Shown: positions 15,499-24,019 of the stretch, piece after piece
How the letters are laid out: the number at the start of each line of letters is the position of its first letter
Numbering within the stretch: the first letter of the stretch is position 1
Source of the DNA: Nocardia vulneris
GTDB taxonomy: Bacteria > Actinomycetota > Actinomycetes > Mycobacteriales > Mycobacteriaceae
Direction of reading: 5' to 3'
Assembly: GCF_001613425.1 (NCBI RefSeq)
Contig: NZ_BDCI01000059.1
Location: 1-47,364, forward strand
Length of the DNA: 47,364 nucleotides
Position numbers and translations under genes: made by a program
Notes under the pieces: generated by a model
The model's database searches: none
What the model saw: the letters and a program-made list of their open reading frames with translations, nothing else
Told to the model about the DNA's origin: nothing

Positions 15499-16998
15499 GT
15501 GCGTGAGCGTTCGGCAGGGGACAGTGGGGCAGCGGTGACCGCGCCGCGCGCACCGCGGGTCGTGATCATCGGTGCCGGCGTCTCCGGCATTGCCAGCGCG
15601 ATCACTTTGCAGCGCAACGGGATCGATGATTTCGTGATCCTGGAGAAGGGGGCCGATGTCGGCGGTGTGTGGCATTGGAACCACTATCCCGGGCTGACCT
15701 GCGATGTCCCGTCACAGCTGTATCAGTTCGGCTTCGCCCCGAAACCGGACTGGTCGCAGGTCTTTGCGCCCGGCCCGGAAATCCAGCGCTACCTCGCCGA
15801 CGTTGTCGATCGGTTCGGCCTTCGGCCGCACGTACGCACGAATGCCGAGGTCACGGCGGCAACCTTCACCGGATCGGGCTGGCGGGTCGAGACCGGCGAC
15901 GGGAACAGCTACGAGGCCGATTTCGTGATCGCCGCGACCGGCGTGCTGCACCATCCGGCCACCCCCGAGCTGCCCGGCCTGGCCGAGTTCACCGGCGCCG
16001 TGCTGCACACGGCGCGCTGGGACGATTCGGTGCCTACCGACGGCAAGCGCATCGCCGTCATCGGCACCGGATCGACCGGCGTGCAGGTGGTTTCGGCGCT
16101 GCAGCCGAAGGCGCGCCGACTCGTCCATTTCGTCCGTAGTCCGCAGTGGGTGATCTGGGCGCCGATGCGGCTGCCGCAACCCGCCGTCGTCGGCGCGGTG
16201 CTGGACCGGCTCCCGCAGGTCAATCGCGCGCTGTACCGCGCGGGCATGACCGGCGCGAAGTTGTTCACCGACGTGGTCACGCGGCCGAGCTGGCGACGCC
16301 GGGCGGTGCAGGAGTACGCGCGATTGAGCCTGCGGGTCCAGGTGCGCGACCCGCGACTGCGTGCGCAGCTCACCCCGGACTATCAGCCGCTGTGCAAGCG
16401 ACAAGTGTTGTCCGGCAGCTACTATCGCGCGCTGCACGCCCGCAACGCCGAACTGGTCACCGACACGATCGCGGCCGTGACCCCCACCGGCATTCGCACC
16501 GCCGACGGCACCGAGCACGAATTCGACATGATCGTACTGGCCACCGGCTTCCAGGCGCACAACTACATGCGGCCGATGAATTTGGCCGGCCGCGACGGAA
16601 TCGCGATCGACGACGCGTGGGTGAAGGGCCCGCGGGCCTATCGGATGACCGCCGTCCCGGGCTTCCCCAATCTGTTCACGGTGCTCGGACCGAACTCGCC
16701 GACCGGTTCCATTCCGCTGCACCACGCGGCCGAGGTCACCGCCCGCTATATCGTCGCGTGGATCAACCGTTGGCGGACAGGCGAATTCGACACCGTCGAG
16801 GTGACCGAAGCCGCCACCGCCCGATTCGAAGCCGAGGTCGGCAAGGCGTTGGAGCCCACGGTCTGGAACACCGGGTGCAATTCCTGGTACTTCACCGAAG
16901 GCGGCCACATCGATCTGCTGCCGTTCGACCGCGCCACCATGGAGGCGCTGCTCGCCACCCCCGACGATCGCGATTTCCACCTGCGCAAGGCTTCCTGA
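15499..16998 (+). CDS. Flavin-dependent monooxygenase, Baeyer-Villiger type
   Basis: 499 residues. GTG 15499 follows AAAGGAG at eight bases; in-frame ATG 15433 lies inside the promoter and is rejected. The FAD Rossmann motif GAGVSG is at residues 25-30 and the NADPH motif GTGSTG at 189-194. The Baeyer-Villiger fingerprint FxGxxxHxxxW is met by FTGAVLHTARW (164-174). Such enzymes insert oxygen into ketones or oxidise sulfur or nitrogen groups; the mycobacterial EthA is one example. The substrate is unknown. The gene stands alone under a palindromic operator, so it is probably induced by its substrate. Confidence 0.87.
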   Translation: MRERSAGDSGAAVTAPRAPRVVIIGAGVSGIASAITLQRNGIDDFVILEKGADVGGVWHWNHYPGLTCDVPSQLYQFGFAPKPDWSQVFAPGPEIQRYLADVVDRFGLRPHVRTNAEVTAATFTGSGWRVETGDGNSYEADFVIAATGVLHHPATPELPGLAEFTGAVLHTARWDDSVPTDGKRIAVIGTGSTGVQVVSALQPKARRLVHFVRSPQWVIWAPMRLPQPAVVGAVLDRLPQVNRALYRAGMTGAKLFTDVVTRPSWRRRAVQEYARLSLRVQVRDPRLRAQLTPDYQPLCKRQVLSGSYYRALHARNAELVTDTIAAVTPTGIRTADGTEHEFDMIVLATGFQAHNYMRPMNLAGRDGIAIDDAWVKGPRAYRMTAVPGFPNLFTVLGPNSPTGSIPLHHAAEVTARYIVAWINRWRTGEFDTVEVTEAATARFEAEVGKALEPTVWNTGCNSWYFTEGGHIDLLPFDRATMEALLATPDDRDFHLRKAS

Positions 16999-17079
16999 GC
17001 CCGCCGCCGCTGCCGGGAATCGGGCGCGGTCGGGGTGCGCGCGCGGCATCGCGGTTTTCGATCTCGCTAGGCTCTGGGC

Positions 17080-18090
17080 ATGCGGGTACCAGGGGCGTGG
17101 GTGGCGGTCGATGTCCTCACGACTCGACTGCGGCGGGAAGCGCGGGTCGCGCGCGACGGAGCGGGTTCGCGACTGGGCCGCAGCGACATCATGGTGCACT
17201 CGGCCGCGGGCGAGCGCGTGGCACGGGTGTTGACGCGCTGTGCGAGCACGCTCGGGTTCGACGTCGAGGGCGAGCGGCTGTGGGCCGATATGGTCGCCGA
17301 CCTCTTCGACGGACCGTACGACGACCGCACCGCCGACGAAGCCGGGATGGCATTGCGTGCGCACTGGGTGAAGGCGCCCGATGGCATGCCGCTCGGCTTG
17401 GTGCTGTGGCTCGCGCCGGGGCCGGTCCTGCCGCGCCCGGTCTACAACAGCTGGATCCTGGATCTGGACGCCGTCACCACCAGCAGCGCCGGCGACGATC
17501 TGGCGATGCTCGGCACCGACCGGCAGGCCGGCGAACCGCGCCCCATCCGCGATCTGCTCCGGTTCGCCAACGCCGACGACGTACCGCGCTTCCTCGCGCT
17601 GTACTGGGATGCGGCGACCGGTACCAAAGGGCTTACCGCCGAAGCGATCTGGTCGATCAACCCGCCCGGCGCCCCCGGCTGGGTGCATTTCTGGAGCGCC
17701 GCCCACCCCGGCATCGGTCCCACCGCACGATCCGTCTACGGCATGAGTTTGCAACTGGTCCGCCGCCCCGAGCCGGTGGTCGCGACGTTGCGGCACATCG
17801 TCCAGTTCACTCGGCACACGCTGATCCTGGTCGACGCCGAACGCCGGATCACGCTGCACACCGAAGGGGTGCTGCGCGAGGAACTGCGCGACAGCAATAT
17901 CGTCGAACTACTGGAAGACCTGCAGATCGCCCGGATCGTTTCGGGGTCGCAGACCAGCGTCGAAGCCACCGTGACGATCAACGACCGCCGGTACGAGGCC
18001 ACCGCGTGGCCCCTGCCGAGCGTGCAGTCCAAGCCCGTGCAACCCGCCGCGATCGTGCTCCGGCCGGTCGAAGAGGGTGCGGTGAGCTGA
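17080..18090 (+). CDS. Conserved actinobacterial protein, possibly GAF/PAS-like (DUF5593 type)
   Basis: 336 residues. Not securely identified. The N-terminal third (with SAAGERVARVLTRCAS) is alpha/beta; a PAS-like middle part has RPIRDLLRFANADDVPRFL and a Trp-rich strand (WVHFWSAAHP), then a C-terminal domain (HTLILVDAERRITL) that could also be PAS-like. I recall Mycobacteriales proteins labelled DUF5593/GAF with this pattern, but this is memory, not a search. ATG 17080 has no Shine-Dalgarno; TAGGCT (17068-17073) ends six bases upstream, so it is probably leaderless. It ends seven bases before the end of the reverse gene 18098-18781. Confidence 0.6.
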   Translation: MRVPGAWVAVDVLTTRLRREARVARDGAGSRLGRSDIMVHSAAGERVARVLTRCASTLGFDVEGERLWADMVADLFDGPYDDRTADEAGMALRAHWVKAPDGMPLGLVLWLAPGPVLPRPVYNSWILDLDAVTTSSAGDDLAMLGTDRQAGEPRPIRDLLRFANADDVPRFLALYWDAATGTKGLTAEAIWSINPPGAPGWVHFWSAAHPGIGPTARSVYGMSLQLVRRPEPVVATLRHIVQFTRHTLILVDAERRITLHTEGVLREELRDSNIVELLEDLQIARIVSGSQTSVEATVTINDRRYEATAWPLPSVQSKPVQPAAIVLRPVEEGAVS

Positions 18091-18097
18091 GCGCGGC

Positions 18098-18781
18098 TCA
18101 CCCGCGGCGGCGTGGCTGCCGCGCGGTCCAGAACACGGTCTGCCCGACCCGGGTGATCGACACCTCCGACCATGAGCGGCCCAGGGCATAACGCAGCCCG
18201 TCCTCCGCGCCGCGCGCTTCGTCGAACAGCGGGAGTGCCGGGAAATACGCGGCGAGGGTCAGATCGAGGATTGTCGAGGGGGCCGCGAGAGTGATCGCGC
18301 CGAAGAAAATTCCGTTCGCGCCGGTGGTGTCGGCGACCCGTTGGAACGCACATCCCTTTTCCGCCCAGGTGACCGGCAGGCAATTGGTCAGCAAGCTCGC
18401 CCCGATCGAATTCGAGCGGTGGCTCAGCGGCAACTCCCGCAGCATCGTTCCGTAATGTGCGCGGCTCTCGGTGCCGCGTTTCAGCAGCCGGCGGGCGGCC
18501 GCTTCCAGCGCGGGCACGGTCCGGTCGCCGAGTTCGACCAGTCGATTCCGGTCGCCGCCGACCGGCACGCGGCCGAGGACATTCCCGGCGTGCGGGTCGA
18601 GATCGAGGCGCACCGCGAACGAGGGCCGCCCGTGCTGATCCAAGAGATGCGTTGTCTCACAACGCCATACGGCCTCGTCATGGATCCCGAGCACGATGTG
18701 ATCGAAGAAGTGCAGGCGCGCGGGCGTATCCGGGGTGGTGCCGTCGAGTTCTGCTCGGCCGATGCGGCTGACCTGATCCAT
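18098..18781 (-). CDS. Uncharacterised protein convergent with the PAS-like gene
   Basis: 227 residues from ATG 18781, which has GGAG nine bases upstream; GTG 18802 is a second choice. The protein looks soluble, mixed alpha/beta, with Arg- and His-rich segments (RLHFFDHIVLGIHDEAVWRC; LSHRSNSIGASLL) and a basic end (RQPRRRG). No signal peptide, membrane helix or motif that I know. On the reverse strand TATGAT (18886-18891) could be its -10. It may be paired with the convergent gene 17080-18090; the seven-base gap shows close packing only. Confidence 0.55.
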   Translation of the reverse strand: MDQVSRIGRAELDGTTPDTPARLHFFDHIVLGIHDEAVWRCETTHLLDQHGRPSFAVRLDLDPHAGNVLGRVPVGGDRNRLVELGDRTVPALEAAARRLLKRGTESRAHYGTMLRELPLSHRSNSIGASLLTNCLPVTWAEKGCAFQRVADTTGANGIFFGAITLAAPSTILDLTLAAYFPALPLFDEARGAEDGLRYALGRSWSEVSITRVGQTVFWTARQPRRRG

Positions 18782-19093
18782 CAACTGGACTCCAGAAGAC
18801 ACCGGGGCAGCCGGGAGCGCGGCCCCGTTCCAACGGGGGATCTGCTTCCGGGCTCGGGAATCGCTCTCCGGCCGACGCTGACTCGATCATAGCAAGTGCG
18901 TCTGTCTGGGCCAGGGGCCGGGAAAGTGCAGGTGTACGGTGGCCGACCTGCGAATGTGCGCCACCGAGCAAACACAATCAGGCGCTTGGCTACCATGCCT
19001 GCCGGGCCGTGTTGAATAGATCATAGTTCCACCCATCGGCGGCCTCGGTGCGGTGATCATGACGAATACCGGCTCGCGAAGGAACGATGTGAA
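18782..19093. other. 312-bp intergenic region with divergent promoters
   Basis: This stretch lies between the divergent genes at 18098-18781 and 19094-20269. It has a TATGAT on the reverse strand (18886-18891) and AT-richer sequence near 19010-19030 on the forward strand that could hold the ketosynthase promoter. No coding frame with a supported start is seen. Confidence 0.4.
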
Positions 19094-20269
19094 ATGCCAG
19101 GCAAGAACTCTGCTCGAGATCGTGTGGTCATTGCGGGGCTGGGCACAGTCACCGGATATGGCTGGGGGCGTGAGGCGCTGTGGCAGGGACTGCTGAGCGG
19201 TAAACACGCGGCTCGGCCGCAGCCGGGTTTCGGCCCGGATCGGGACACCGACGGATGGGTCGCCCGGATACCGGACGGCGGCGATCCGGAATGGGGTTCG
19301 GTGTACGTGCGCTCCGTGCAGGAGTCGGTCCGCGAGGCGGTGGCCGACGCCCGCGCGCGGGGCTGGCGACCGGGCGCCACGGTGGGGCTGCTGCACGCGA
19401 TCGTGCTCGGCGACACCGACGAGTGGCACGATTTCTACGTCCGCGACCACGGCAAGCGCCGTTCGCGGGACTTCTTACGACTGTTGCCCTCCACGCCGAA
19501 CTCCAACCTGATTAGCGAGCACGGGTTTCACGGTCCGGCGATGAACGTCACGGCCGCCTGCTCCTCGGCGAACGCCGCGCTCATGACCGCCCAGATGTGG
19601 CTGGCGCAGGGCTTCGTCGACGACGTAGTGGTGGTCGCGAGCGACCTGAGCGCGATCCCGGACATCGTCCAGCCCTTCGTGACCTTGGGTGCGGCGGTCA
19701 CCGACGAGGATCCGCTCATGGCCTGCCGCCCGTTCCAGGAGGGCAGTCGCGGCTTCGGCTTCGGCGAGGCCGCCACGGCGTTCGTGGTGACCGGCGCGGC
19801 CGACCGGCCGTACGCGGCGGTACTGGGTGGCGCCATGACCAACGACGGCTACCACGTCATCTCCGTGGAGCCCTCGCACGAGCAGATCTTCGCGTGCGTG
19901 CGGCAGGCACTGACGGCCGCACGGGTGGACCCGGCGCAGGTGGCCTACCTCAACAGCCACGGTTCCGGCACGCAACAATGCGATGTGGCCGAAACCGCTT
20001 TACTGGCAACCATTTTCGACGACCGCCCGCAGGTGCTGGCCACCAAACCGCTGACCGGCCACTGCCAAGCCGCCTCCGGCGGAGTCGAGGTCGCCGCCAC
20101 CATCATGGGCTACGAACACGGCCTCATGGTCTCGGCCCCGATCGTAGCCGCCGCCCACCCCCGATTAGTCGACGGCGTCATCGACCACGCCGGCAACGGC
20201 CTCACCATGAAAATCGCCCTCGGCATGGGCGGCAACAACTCGGCCCTGGTACTCGGCCCGGCCGACTGA
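19094..20269 (+). CDS. Stand-alone beta-ketoacyl synthase
   Basis: 391 residues, a KAS I/II fold. All catalytic residues are present: Cys156 in NVTAACSSANAALM, His289 in YLNSHGSGT, Lys318 and His323 in KPLTGHCQAASG. It should condense an acyl group with malonyl-ACP or be a related condensing enzyme. The start has AAGGA nine bases upstream. No acyl carrier protein, reductase or transferase gene is adjacent, so its partner is not in this window. It ends at a strong terminator (20278-20324). It could belong to a secondary-metabolite or unusual fatty-acid system, but nothing here proves that. Confidence 0.85.
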   Translation: MPGKNSARDRVVIAGLGTVTGYGWGREALWQGLLSGKHAARPQPGFGPDRDTDGWVARIPDGGDPEWGSVYVRSVQESVREAVADARARGWRPGATVGLLHAIVLGDTDEWHDFYVRDHGKRRSRDFLRLLPSTPNSNLISEHGFHGPAMNVTAACSSANAALMTAQMWLAQGFVDDVVVVASDLSAIPDIVQPFVTLGAAVTDEDPLMACRPFQEGSRGFGFGEAATAFVVTGAADRPYAAVLGGAMTNDGYHVISVEPSHEQIFACVRQALTAARVDPAQVAYLNSHGSGTQQCDVAETALLATIFDDRPQVLATKPLTGHCQAASGGVEVAATIMGYEHGLMVSAPIVAAAHPRLVDGVIDHAGNGLTMKIALGMGGNNSALVLGPAD

Positions 20270-20277
20270 ACTTCGCA

Positions 20278-20322
20278 CACGAGAAAGGCCCCCGACCGTA
20301 ACGATCGGGGGCCTTTTTCTCG
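20278..20322. terminator. Strong bidirectional terminator
   Basis: CACGAGAAAGGCCCCCGA pairs almost completely with the segment ending CTTTTTCTCGTG across a short loop near 20300. T-rich flanks exist on both strands. It ends transcription of the ketosynthase (+) and of tRNA-Arg (-), whose 3' CCA ends at 20323. Confidence 0.85.
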
Positions 20323-20398
20323 TGGTGCCCTCGGCAGGATTCGAACCTGCGGCCTTCTGCTCCGGAGGCAGACGCTCTATCCCCTGAGCTACGAGGGC
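20323..20398 (-). tRNA. tRNA-Arg (CCG)
   Basis: Read on the reverse strand, acceptor GCCCTCG pairs with CGAGGGC, followed by A73 and an encoded CCA. The anticodon arm is TCTGC-CTCCGGA-GCAGA, anticodon CCG. The T arm GCAGGTTCGAATCCTGC is canonical. Length 76 bases. CGG is a frequent Arg codon in this high-GC genome. Confidence 0.95.
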
Positions 20399-20499
20399 GG
20401 GATAGGGCCGAGCGGGGCTTGGGGCCGCCGTTCGGGCGGGGAAAGCGTATCGCATCAAGGGCCGTGCGCCAAAAAGCGTGGCGGAGGCGGCGGTTGGGG

Positions 20500-21219
20500 T
20501 CAGTTCGGCGGTAGGGGTTGGGCGCCGCGGGCCGTGAGCATGGTGGTGATGAGCTGGGCTTCGCCGCGCTGGGTTTTGTCCATGGTGTCGGCGAGGGTGC
20601 GGATCGCGGTGGTGTCGGCGTGCTCGGCGGCGTACTGGATCATCGACAGGCCACCCTGGTGATGGCGCAGCATGAGTTGCAGGAACAGGGTGTCGAGTTC
20701 GGTGCCGGTGGCCTGGCGCAGGGCGGCGAGGTCGGCGGGCGTGGCCATGCCGGGCATGGCCGCCATCGGACCGGACATGGCCGTGGTGCCGCCGGAGTGA
20801 CCGTGGCCGCCGGGCTGCCCACTCATCCAGCCCATGTAGCCGTCGACGCTCTGCGCGGGCTTGCCCCACAGCTGCAGCCAGCCCTGCATCCGGCCGACCT
20901 GGCTCTGCTGGGTGGTCATGATGTCGTAGGCGAGGCGGCGCACGTCGGTGTCGGTCGACTTCACCAGCACGACCCCGGCCATCTCGACGGCTTGCGCGTG
21001 ATGGGCCGACATGTCCTGGCTGAAACCGACATCGACCGCACCCGGGTCCGGCTCGGACGAGCCGGTGAACGGCAGCCGGACCAGGGCGCCGATGGCGACG
21101 CCGAGCACGATCGCGCCGATGACGCCGAGCACCAGCAGCGCGGTCCGCTGCCGCTGGAACTGGCCGCCGAGGCCGGACGCGGCGGGTTCGGCCGCGCGCT
21201 CCAGCTCGGTGGGCGTCAC
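20500..21219 (-). CDS. DUF305 membrane-anchored protein with His/Met-rich segment
   Basis: 239 residues from GTG 21219. A cytoplasmic N terminus is followed by one membrane helix (about residues 27-46). The exported part carries two DUF305 repeats, with MSAHHAQAVEMA (HH at 73-74) and LMLRHHQGGLSM (HH at 186-187). Between them residues 129-160 are rich in Gly, His and Met (GHGHSGG; MSGPMAAMPGM), a typical metal-binding composition. DUF305 belongs to a ferritin-like helical group, and some members are linked to copper. The start overlaps the stop of the DUF3105 gene (GTGA), so both are cotranslated. A role in metal handling is inference. Confidence 0.82.
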   Translation of the reverse strand: MTPTELERAAEPAASGLGGQFQRQRTALLVLGVIGAIVLGVAIGALVRLPFTGSSEPDPGAVDVGFSQDMSAHHAQAVEMAGVVLVKSTDTDVRRLAYDIMTTQQSQVGRMQGWLQLWGKPAQSVDGYMGWMSGQPGGHGHSGGTTAMSGPMAAMPGMATPADLAALRQATGTELDTLFLQLMLRHHQGGLSMIQYAAEHADTTAIRTLADTMDKTQRGEAQLITTMLTARGAQPLPPN

Positions 21220-22139
21220 TGCTGCACCGGCGCCTGCTGGCCGGGGACCGGCGCGGGCTGCGGCCGGCCGGGCTGACCGGGCAGCGGCGCACCGGGCAGC
21301 CCGGGCACGCCGGGTACACCCGGGATGCCGCCCGGCAGACCGCCGGGCATCTCGGACGGATCCTGCTGCAGTCCCTTGCCGTCCATCGGCACCGCGTCCG
21401 GTCCGGGCGGGGTCGGGTCGAACGGCGGCGGGTTGTCGGTGTCGAAGGCGATGGTCGAGCAGTCCGCGCCGACCTCGGGATAGGTGTAGGCGTTGAGCCG
21501 CAGGGCGGTGATGAACTGGCCGACGCGCTGATCGTCGGCCTTGTCCAGCTTCAGCTGGTGGCCCCAGGACTGCAACGAGATCGGGGTGTCCAGACCGGGA
21601 TACGGCGACATGAGCGAGTACGGCTTGCCCTTCACCTTGCTCGCCAGCAGGTCGCGGCCCGCGGCATCCACCTTGTCGGGGTTGTAGGTGATCCAGACCG
21701 CGCCGTGCTCTAGCGAGTGCACCGCATTCTCCATCCGGATCGGCTTGTCGTACACGATGCCGGTGCAGGTCGCCCAGGACGCGTCGTGCGGTCCGCCGAA
21801 CGCGGGGCTCTGGTCGTAGGCGACCCGCTGGGTCGGGCCGATGTGCAGTCCGGCCGGATACTCCTTCTTGACCACGCCGGAGATGGACTCGGACGGGTCC
21901 TTCCGGTCGGCGCTGGGCGTGTACTTGTCCAGCGCGGCCTTCTCCTGGTACTTGGGTACCAGGCTGTAGGCGAGGGCACCGATCAATGCGATGATGACTA
22001 CGGCCGCGCCGATGGCCAACCAGGGAATCTGACGATTGTTCTTGGGAAGTTGACCCCGGCCGCCCCCTTTACGGGAGGCCGACAACTTCGCGCCGGCTTT
22101 GGTGGCCTTGGCCGATTTGGCGCTGGGACTGCTCGGCAT
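21216..22139 (-). CDS. DUF3105 membrane-anchored protein with collagen-like tail
   Basis: 307 residues from ATG 22139; the frame is open far upstream but that part is opposite argS. A basic N terminus (about 40 residues) precedes one membrane helix (about 40-61). The external DUF3105 domain has AYDQSPAFGGPHD, Cys in WATCTG, and NAVHSLEHGAVWITY with conserved His residues. The last 40 residues are Gly-Pro-rich (GGLPGGIPGVPGVPGLPG), resembling a collagen-like linker. The gene overlaps the downstream DUF305 gene by four bases and diverges from argS with a 114-base gap. Confidence 0.8.
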   Translation of the reverse strand: MPSSPSAKSAKATKAGAKLSASRKGGGRGQLPKNNRQIPWLAIGAAVVIIALIGALAYSLVPKYQEKAALDKYTPSADRKDPSESISGVVKKEYPAGLHIGPTQRVAYDQSPAFGGPHDASWATCTGIVYDKPIRMENAVHSLEHGAVWITYNPDKVDAAGRDLLASKVKGKPYSLMSPYPGLDTPISLQSWGHQLKLDKADDQRVGQFITALRLNAYTYPEVGADCSTIAFDTDNPPPFDPTPPGPDAVPMDGKGLQQDPSEMPGGLPGGIPGVPGVPGLPGAPLPGQPGRPQPAPVPGQQAPVQQ

Positions 22140-22239
22140 CGCTCGTTGTGCTCTCTCGACGTGACGGATCCGCGTGCTGCTACAGGTTGCGGACGGTTCC
22201 GGCGCAATGCCCACTCGAGGTGCACACCCGCCAAGACCA

Positions 22240-22245
22240 TAGGAT
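22240..22245 (+). promoter_or_regulatory. -10 box of argS, leaderless geometry
   Basis: TAGGAT ends eight bases before GTG 22254, and no Shine-Dalgarno is present in between. This suggests that transcription starts at or next to the start codon. No clear -35 was found. Confidence 0.5.
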
Positions 22246-22253
22246 AGAGACTC

Positions 22254-23912
22254 GTGACTCCAGCTGACCTTGCAGATCTCCTTCGCACCACCGCGGCGAA
22301 GGTGCTCGTCGAACGTGGGCTCGATCCCGCGGTCCTGCCCGACGAGGTCACTGTCGAGCGTCCCCGCAACCCGGAACACGGTGACTATGCCACGAATGTG
22401 GCGATGAAGGTGGCAAAGAAGGCGGGCACGAATCCGCGAGATCTGGCGACCTGGCTGGCCGAGGCGTTGACCGCCGCGGACGGTGTCGAGGTGGCCGAGG
22501 TCGCCGGGCCCGGCTTCCTCAACATCCGGCTGGCCGCGTCGGCGCAGGGTGCGATCGTCGAGCAGGTGCTGGCCGCGGGCGCGGCGTATGGCACCGCTCA
22601 GACGTTGCAGGGCACCCGGATCAACCTCGAGTTCGTCTCGGCCAATCCGACCGGTCCCGTGCACCTCGGCGGTACCCGGTGGGCGTCGGTCGGCGACGCG
22701 CTCGGCCGGATCCTGGCCGCGCAGGGCGCGGAGGTGGTGCGTGAGTACTACTTCAACGATCACGGCGCGCAGATCGACCGGTTCGCCCGGTCGCTGGTCG
22801 CGGCGGCCGCCGGCGAGTCCACCCCGGCGGACGGTTACGCGGGCGCCTACATCGGCGAGATCGCGGGCACGATCGTCGCCGCGCACCCGGACGCCGTCGC
22901 GCTGCCCGAGGCCGAGCGGCTCGAACTGTTCCGCGCCGAGGGCGTCGAGCTGATGTTCGCGCAGATCAGGCAGTCGCTGCACGAGTTCGGCACCGACTTC
23001 GACGTGTACTTCAACGAGAGTTCGCTGTTCGCCTCCGGCGCGGTCGAACAGGCCGTCGCGACGCTGAAGAATTCCGGCGACCTGTACGAAAAGGACGGCG
23101 CCTGGTGGATCGCGAGTACGGAGTACGGCGACGATCAGGATCGTGTCGTCATCAAGAGCGACGGTAATCCGGCCTATATCGCGGGTGATATCGCGTATTT
23201 CCAGAACAAGCGGTCGCGTGGATTCGATCTGTGCATTTATATGCTCGGCGCCGACCATCACGGGTATATCGGACGGTTGAAAGCCGCCGCGGCCGCCTTC
23301 GGTGACGATCCGGCGACCGTCGAGGTGCTGATCGGGCAGATGGTGAATCTGCTCAAAGACGGTGTCGCGGTGAAGATGAGCAAGCGCGCGGGCACCGTGG
23401 TCACGCTGGAAGATCTGGTCGAGGCGATCGGGGTCGACGCGGCGCGGTATTCCCTGGTGCGTTCCTCGGTGAATTCCAGCATCGATATCGACCTGACCCT
23501 GTGGACCAGTCAGAGCAGCGAAAACCCGGTCTACTACGTGCAATACGCGCACGCGCGGACCGCGTCCATCGCGCGCAACGCCGCCGAATTCGACTACGAC
23601 CAGGTCACCGCCGACCTCGCGTTGCTGACCGCGGACGAAGAAGGCGAACTCATTCGCACCCTCGGCGAGTACCCGCGCGTGGTGAGCAGTGCGGCGAGCC
23701 TGCGGGAACCGCACCGGGTCGCCCGCTACCTGGAAGAGCTGGCCGGTACCTACCACCGCTTCCAGACCAACAAGAACCTGCGCGTGCTCCCGCTCGGCGA
23801 CGAGCCGGTGAGCCCGACCAACGCCGCCCGCCTGGTGCTGGTCAACGCGACCCGCCAGGTGCTGGCGAACGGCTTGGCGCTGCTGGGCGTGAGCGCACCG
23901 GAGCGGATGTGA
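22254..23912 (+). CDS. argS: Arginyl-tRNA synthetase
   Basis: 552 residues, the usual length. Class I synthetase that charges tRNA-Arg. The N-terminal Arg-specific domain (PRNPEHGDYATNVAMKVAK) is followed by the HIGH-type motif as HLGG (137-140 in NPTGPVHLGGTR), FNDHGAQIDRF, and KMSKR (374-378). The C-terminal DALR anticodon-binding domain ends with the canonical Met (PERM). GTG 22254 has no Shine-Dalgarno and probably starts a leaderless mRNA. A tRNA-Arg gene lies 1.9 kb away on the other strand. The following 270 bases hold no gene but a tandem repeat. Confidence 0.97.
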   Translation: MTPADLADLLRTTAAKVLVERGLDPAVLPDEVTVERPRNPEHGDYATNVAMKVAKKAGTNPRDLATWLAEALTAADGVEVAEVAGPGFLNIRLAASAQGAIVEQVLAAGAAYGTAQTLQGTRINLEFVSANPTGPVHLGGTRWASVGDALGRILAAQGAEVVREYYFNDHGAQIDRFARSLVAAAAGESTPADGYAGAYIGEIAGTIVAAHPDAVALPEAERLELFRAEGVELMFAQIRQSLHEFGTDFDVYFNESSLFASGAVEQAVATLKNSGDLYEKDGAWWIASTEYGDDQDRVVIKSDGNPAYIAGDIAYFQNKRSRGFDLCIYMLGADHHGYIGRLKAAAAAFGDDPATVEVLIGQMVNLLKDGVAVKMSKRAGTVVTLEDLVEAIGVDAARYSLVRSSVNSSIDIDLTLWTSQSSENPVYYVQYAHARTASIARNAAEFDYDQVTADLALLTADEEGELIRTLGEYPRVVSSAASLREPHRVARYLEELAGTYHRFQTNKNLRVLPLGDEPVSPTNAARLVLVNATRQVLANGLALLGVSAPERM

Positions 23913-23966
23913 ACGGGTTCCGCGAATATCCCACCCGCGCAAAATCATTTGCGGCGGCGGGCAGAG

Positions 23967-23997
23967 TTGTACACGGGCAGAAAGCCTTTCGTATAGA
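23967..23997 (+). promoter_or_regulatory. Candidate promoter upstream of lysA
   Basis: TTGTAC (23967-23972) and TATAGA (23992-23997) are separated by 19 bases, longer than ideal. The predicted start near 24003 would put the two 81-bp repeats in the lysA leader. Confidence 0.35.
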
Positions 23998-24019
23998 AAT
24001 GAAGAAGGGATCAGAGCCC

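Noticed and set aside
15712..17859. 715-codon reverse frame opposite the monooxygenase and PAS-like genes
   Set aside because: Shadow frame with His/Arg/Asp-rich composition; no start signal.
22140..23948. Long reverse-strand reading frame opposite argS, in frame with the DUF3105 gene
   Set aside because: It is the mirror of argS codons in high-GC DNA; the DUF3105 protein starts at ATG 22139 with its own N terminus.
23913..24019. Lysine riboswitch before lysA
   Set aside because: No conserved L-box core is visible; the leader has only repeats and short hairpins.
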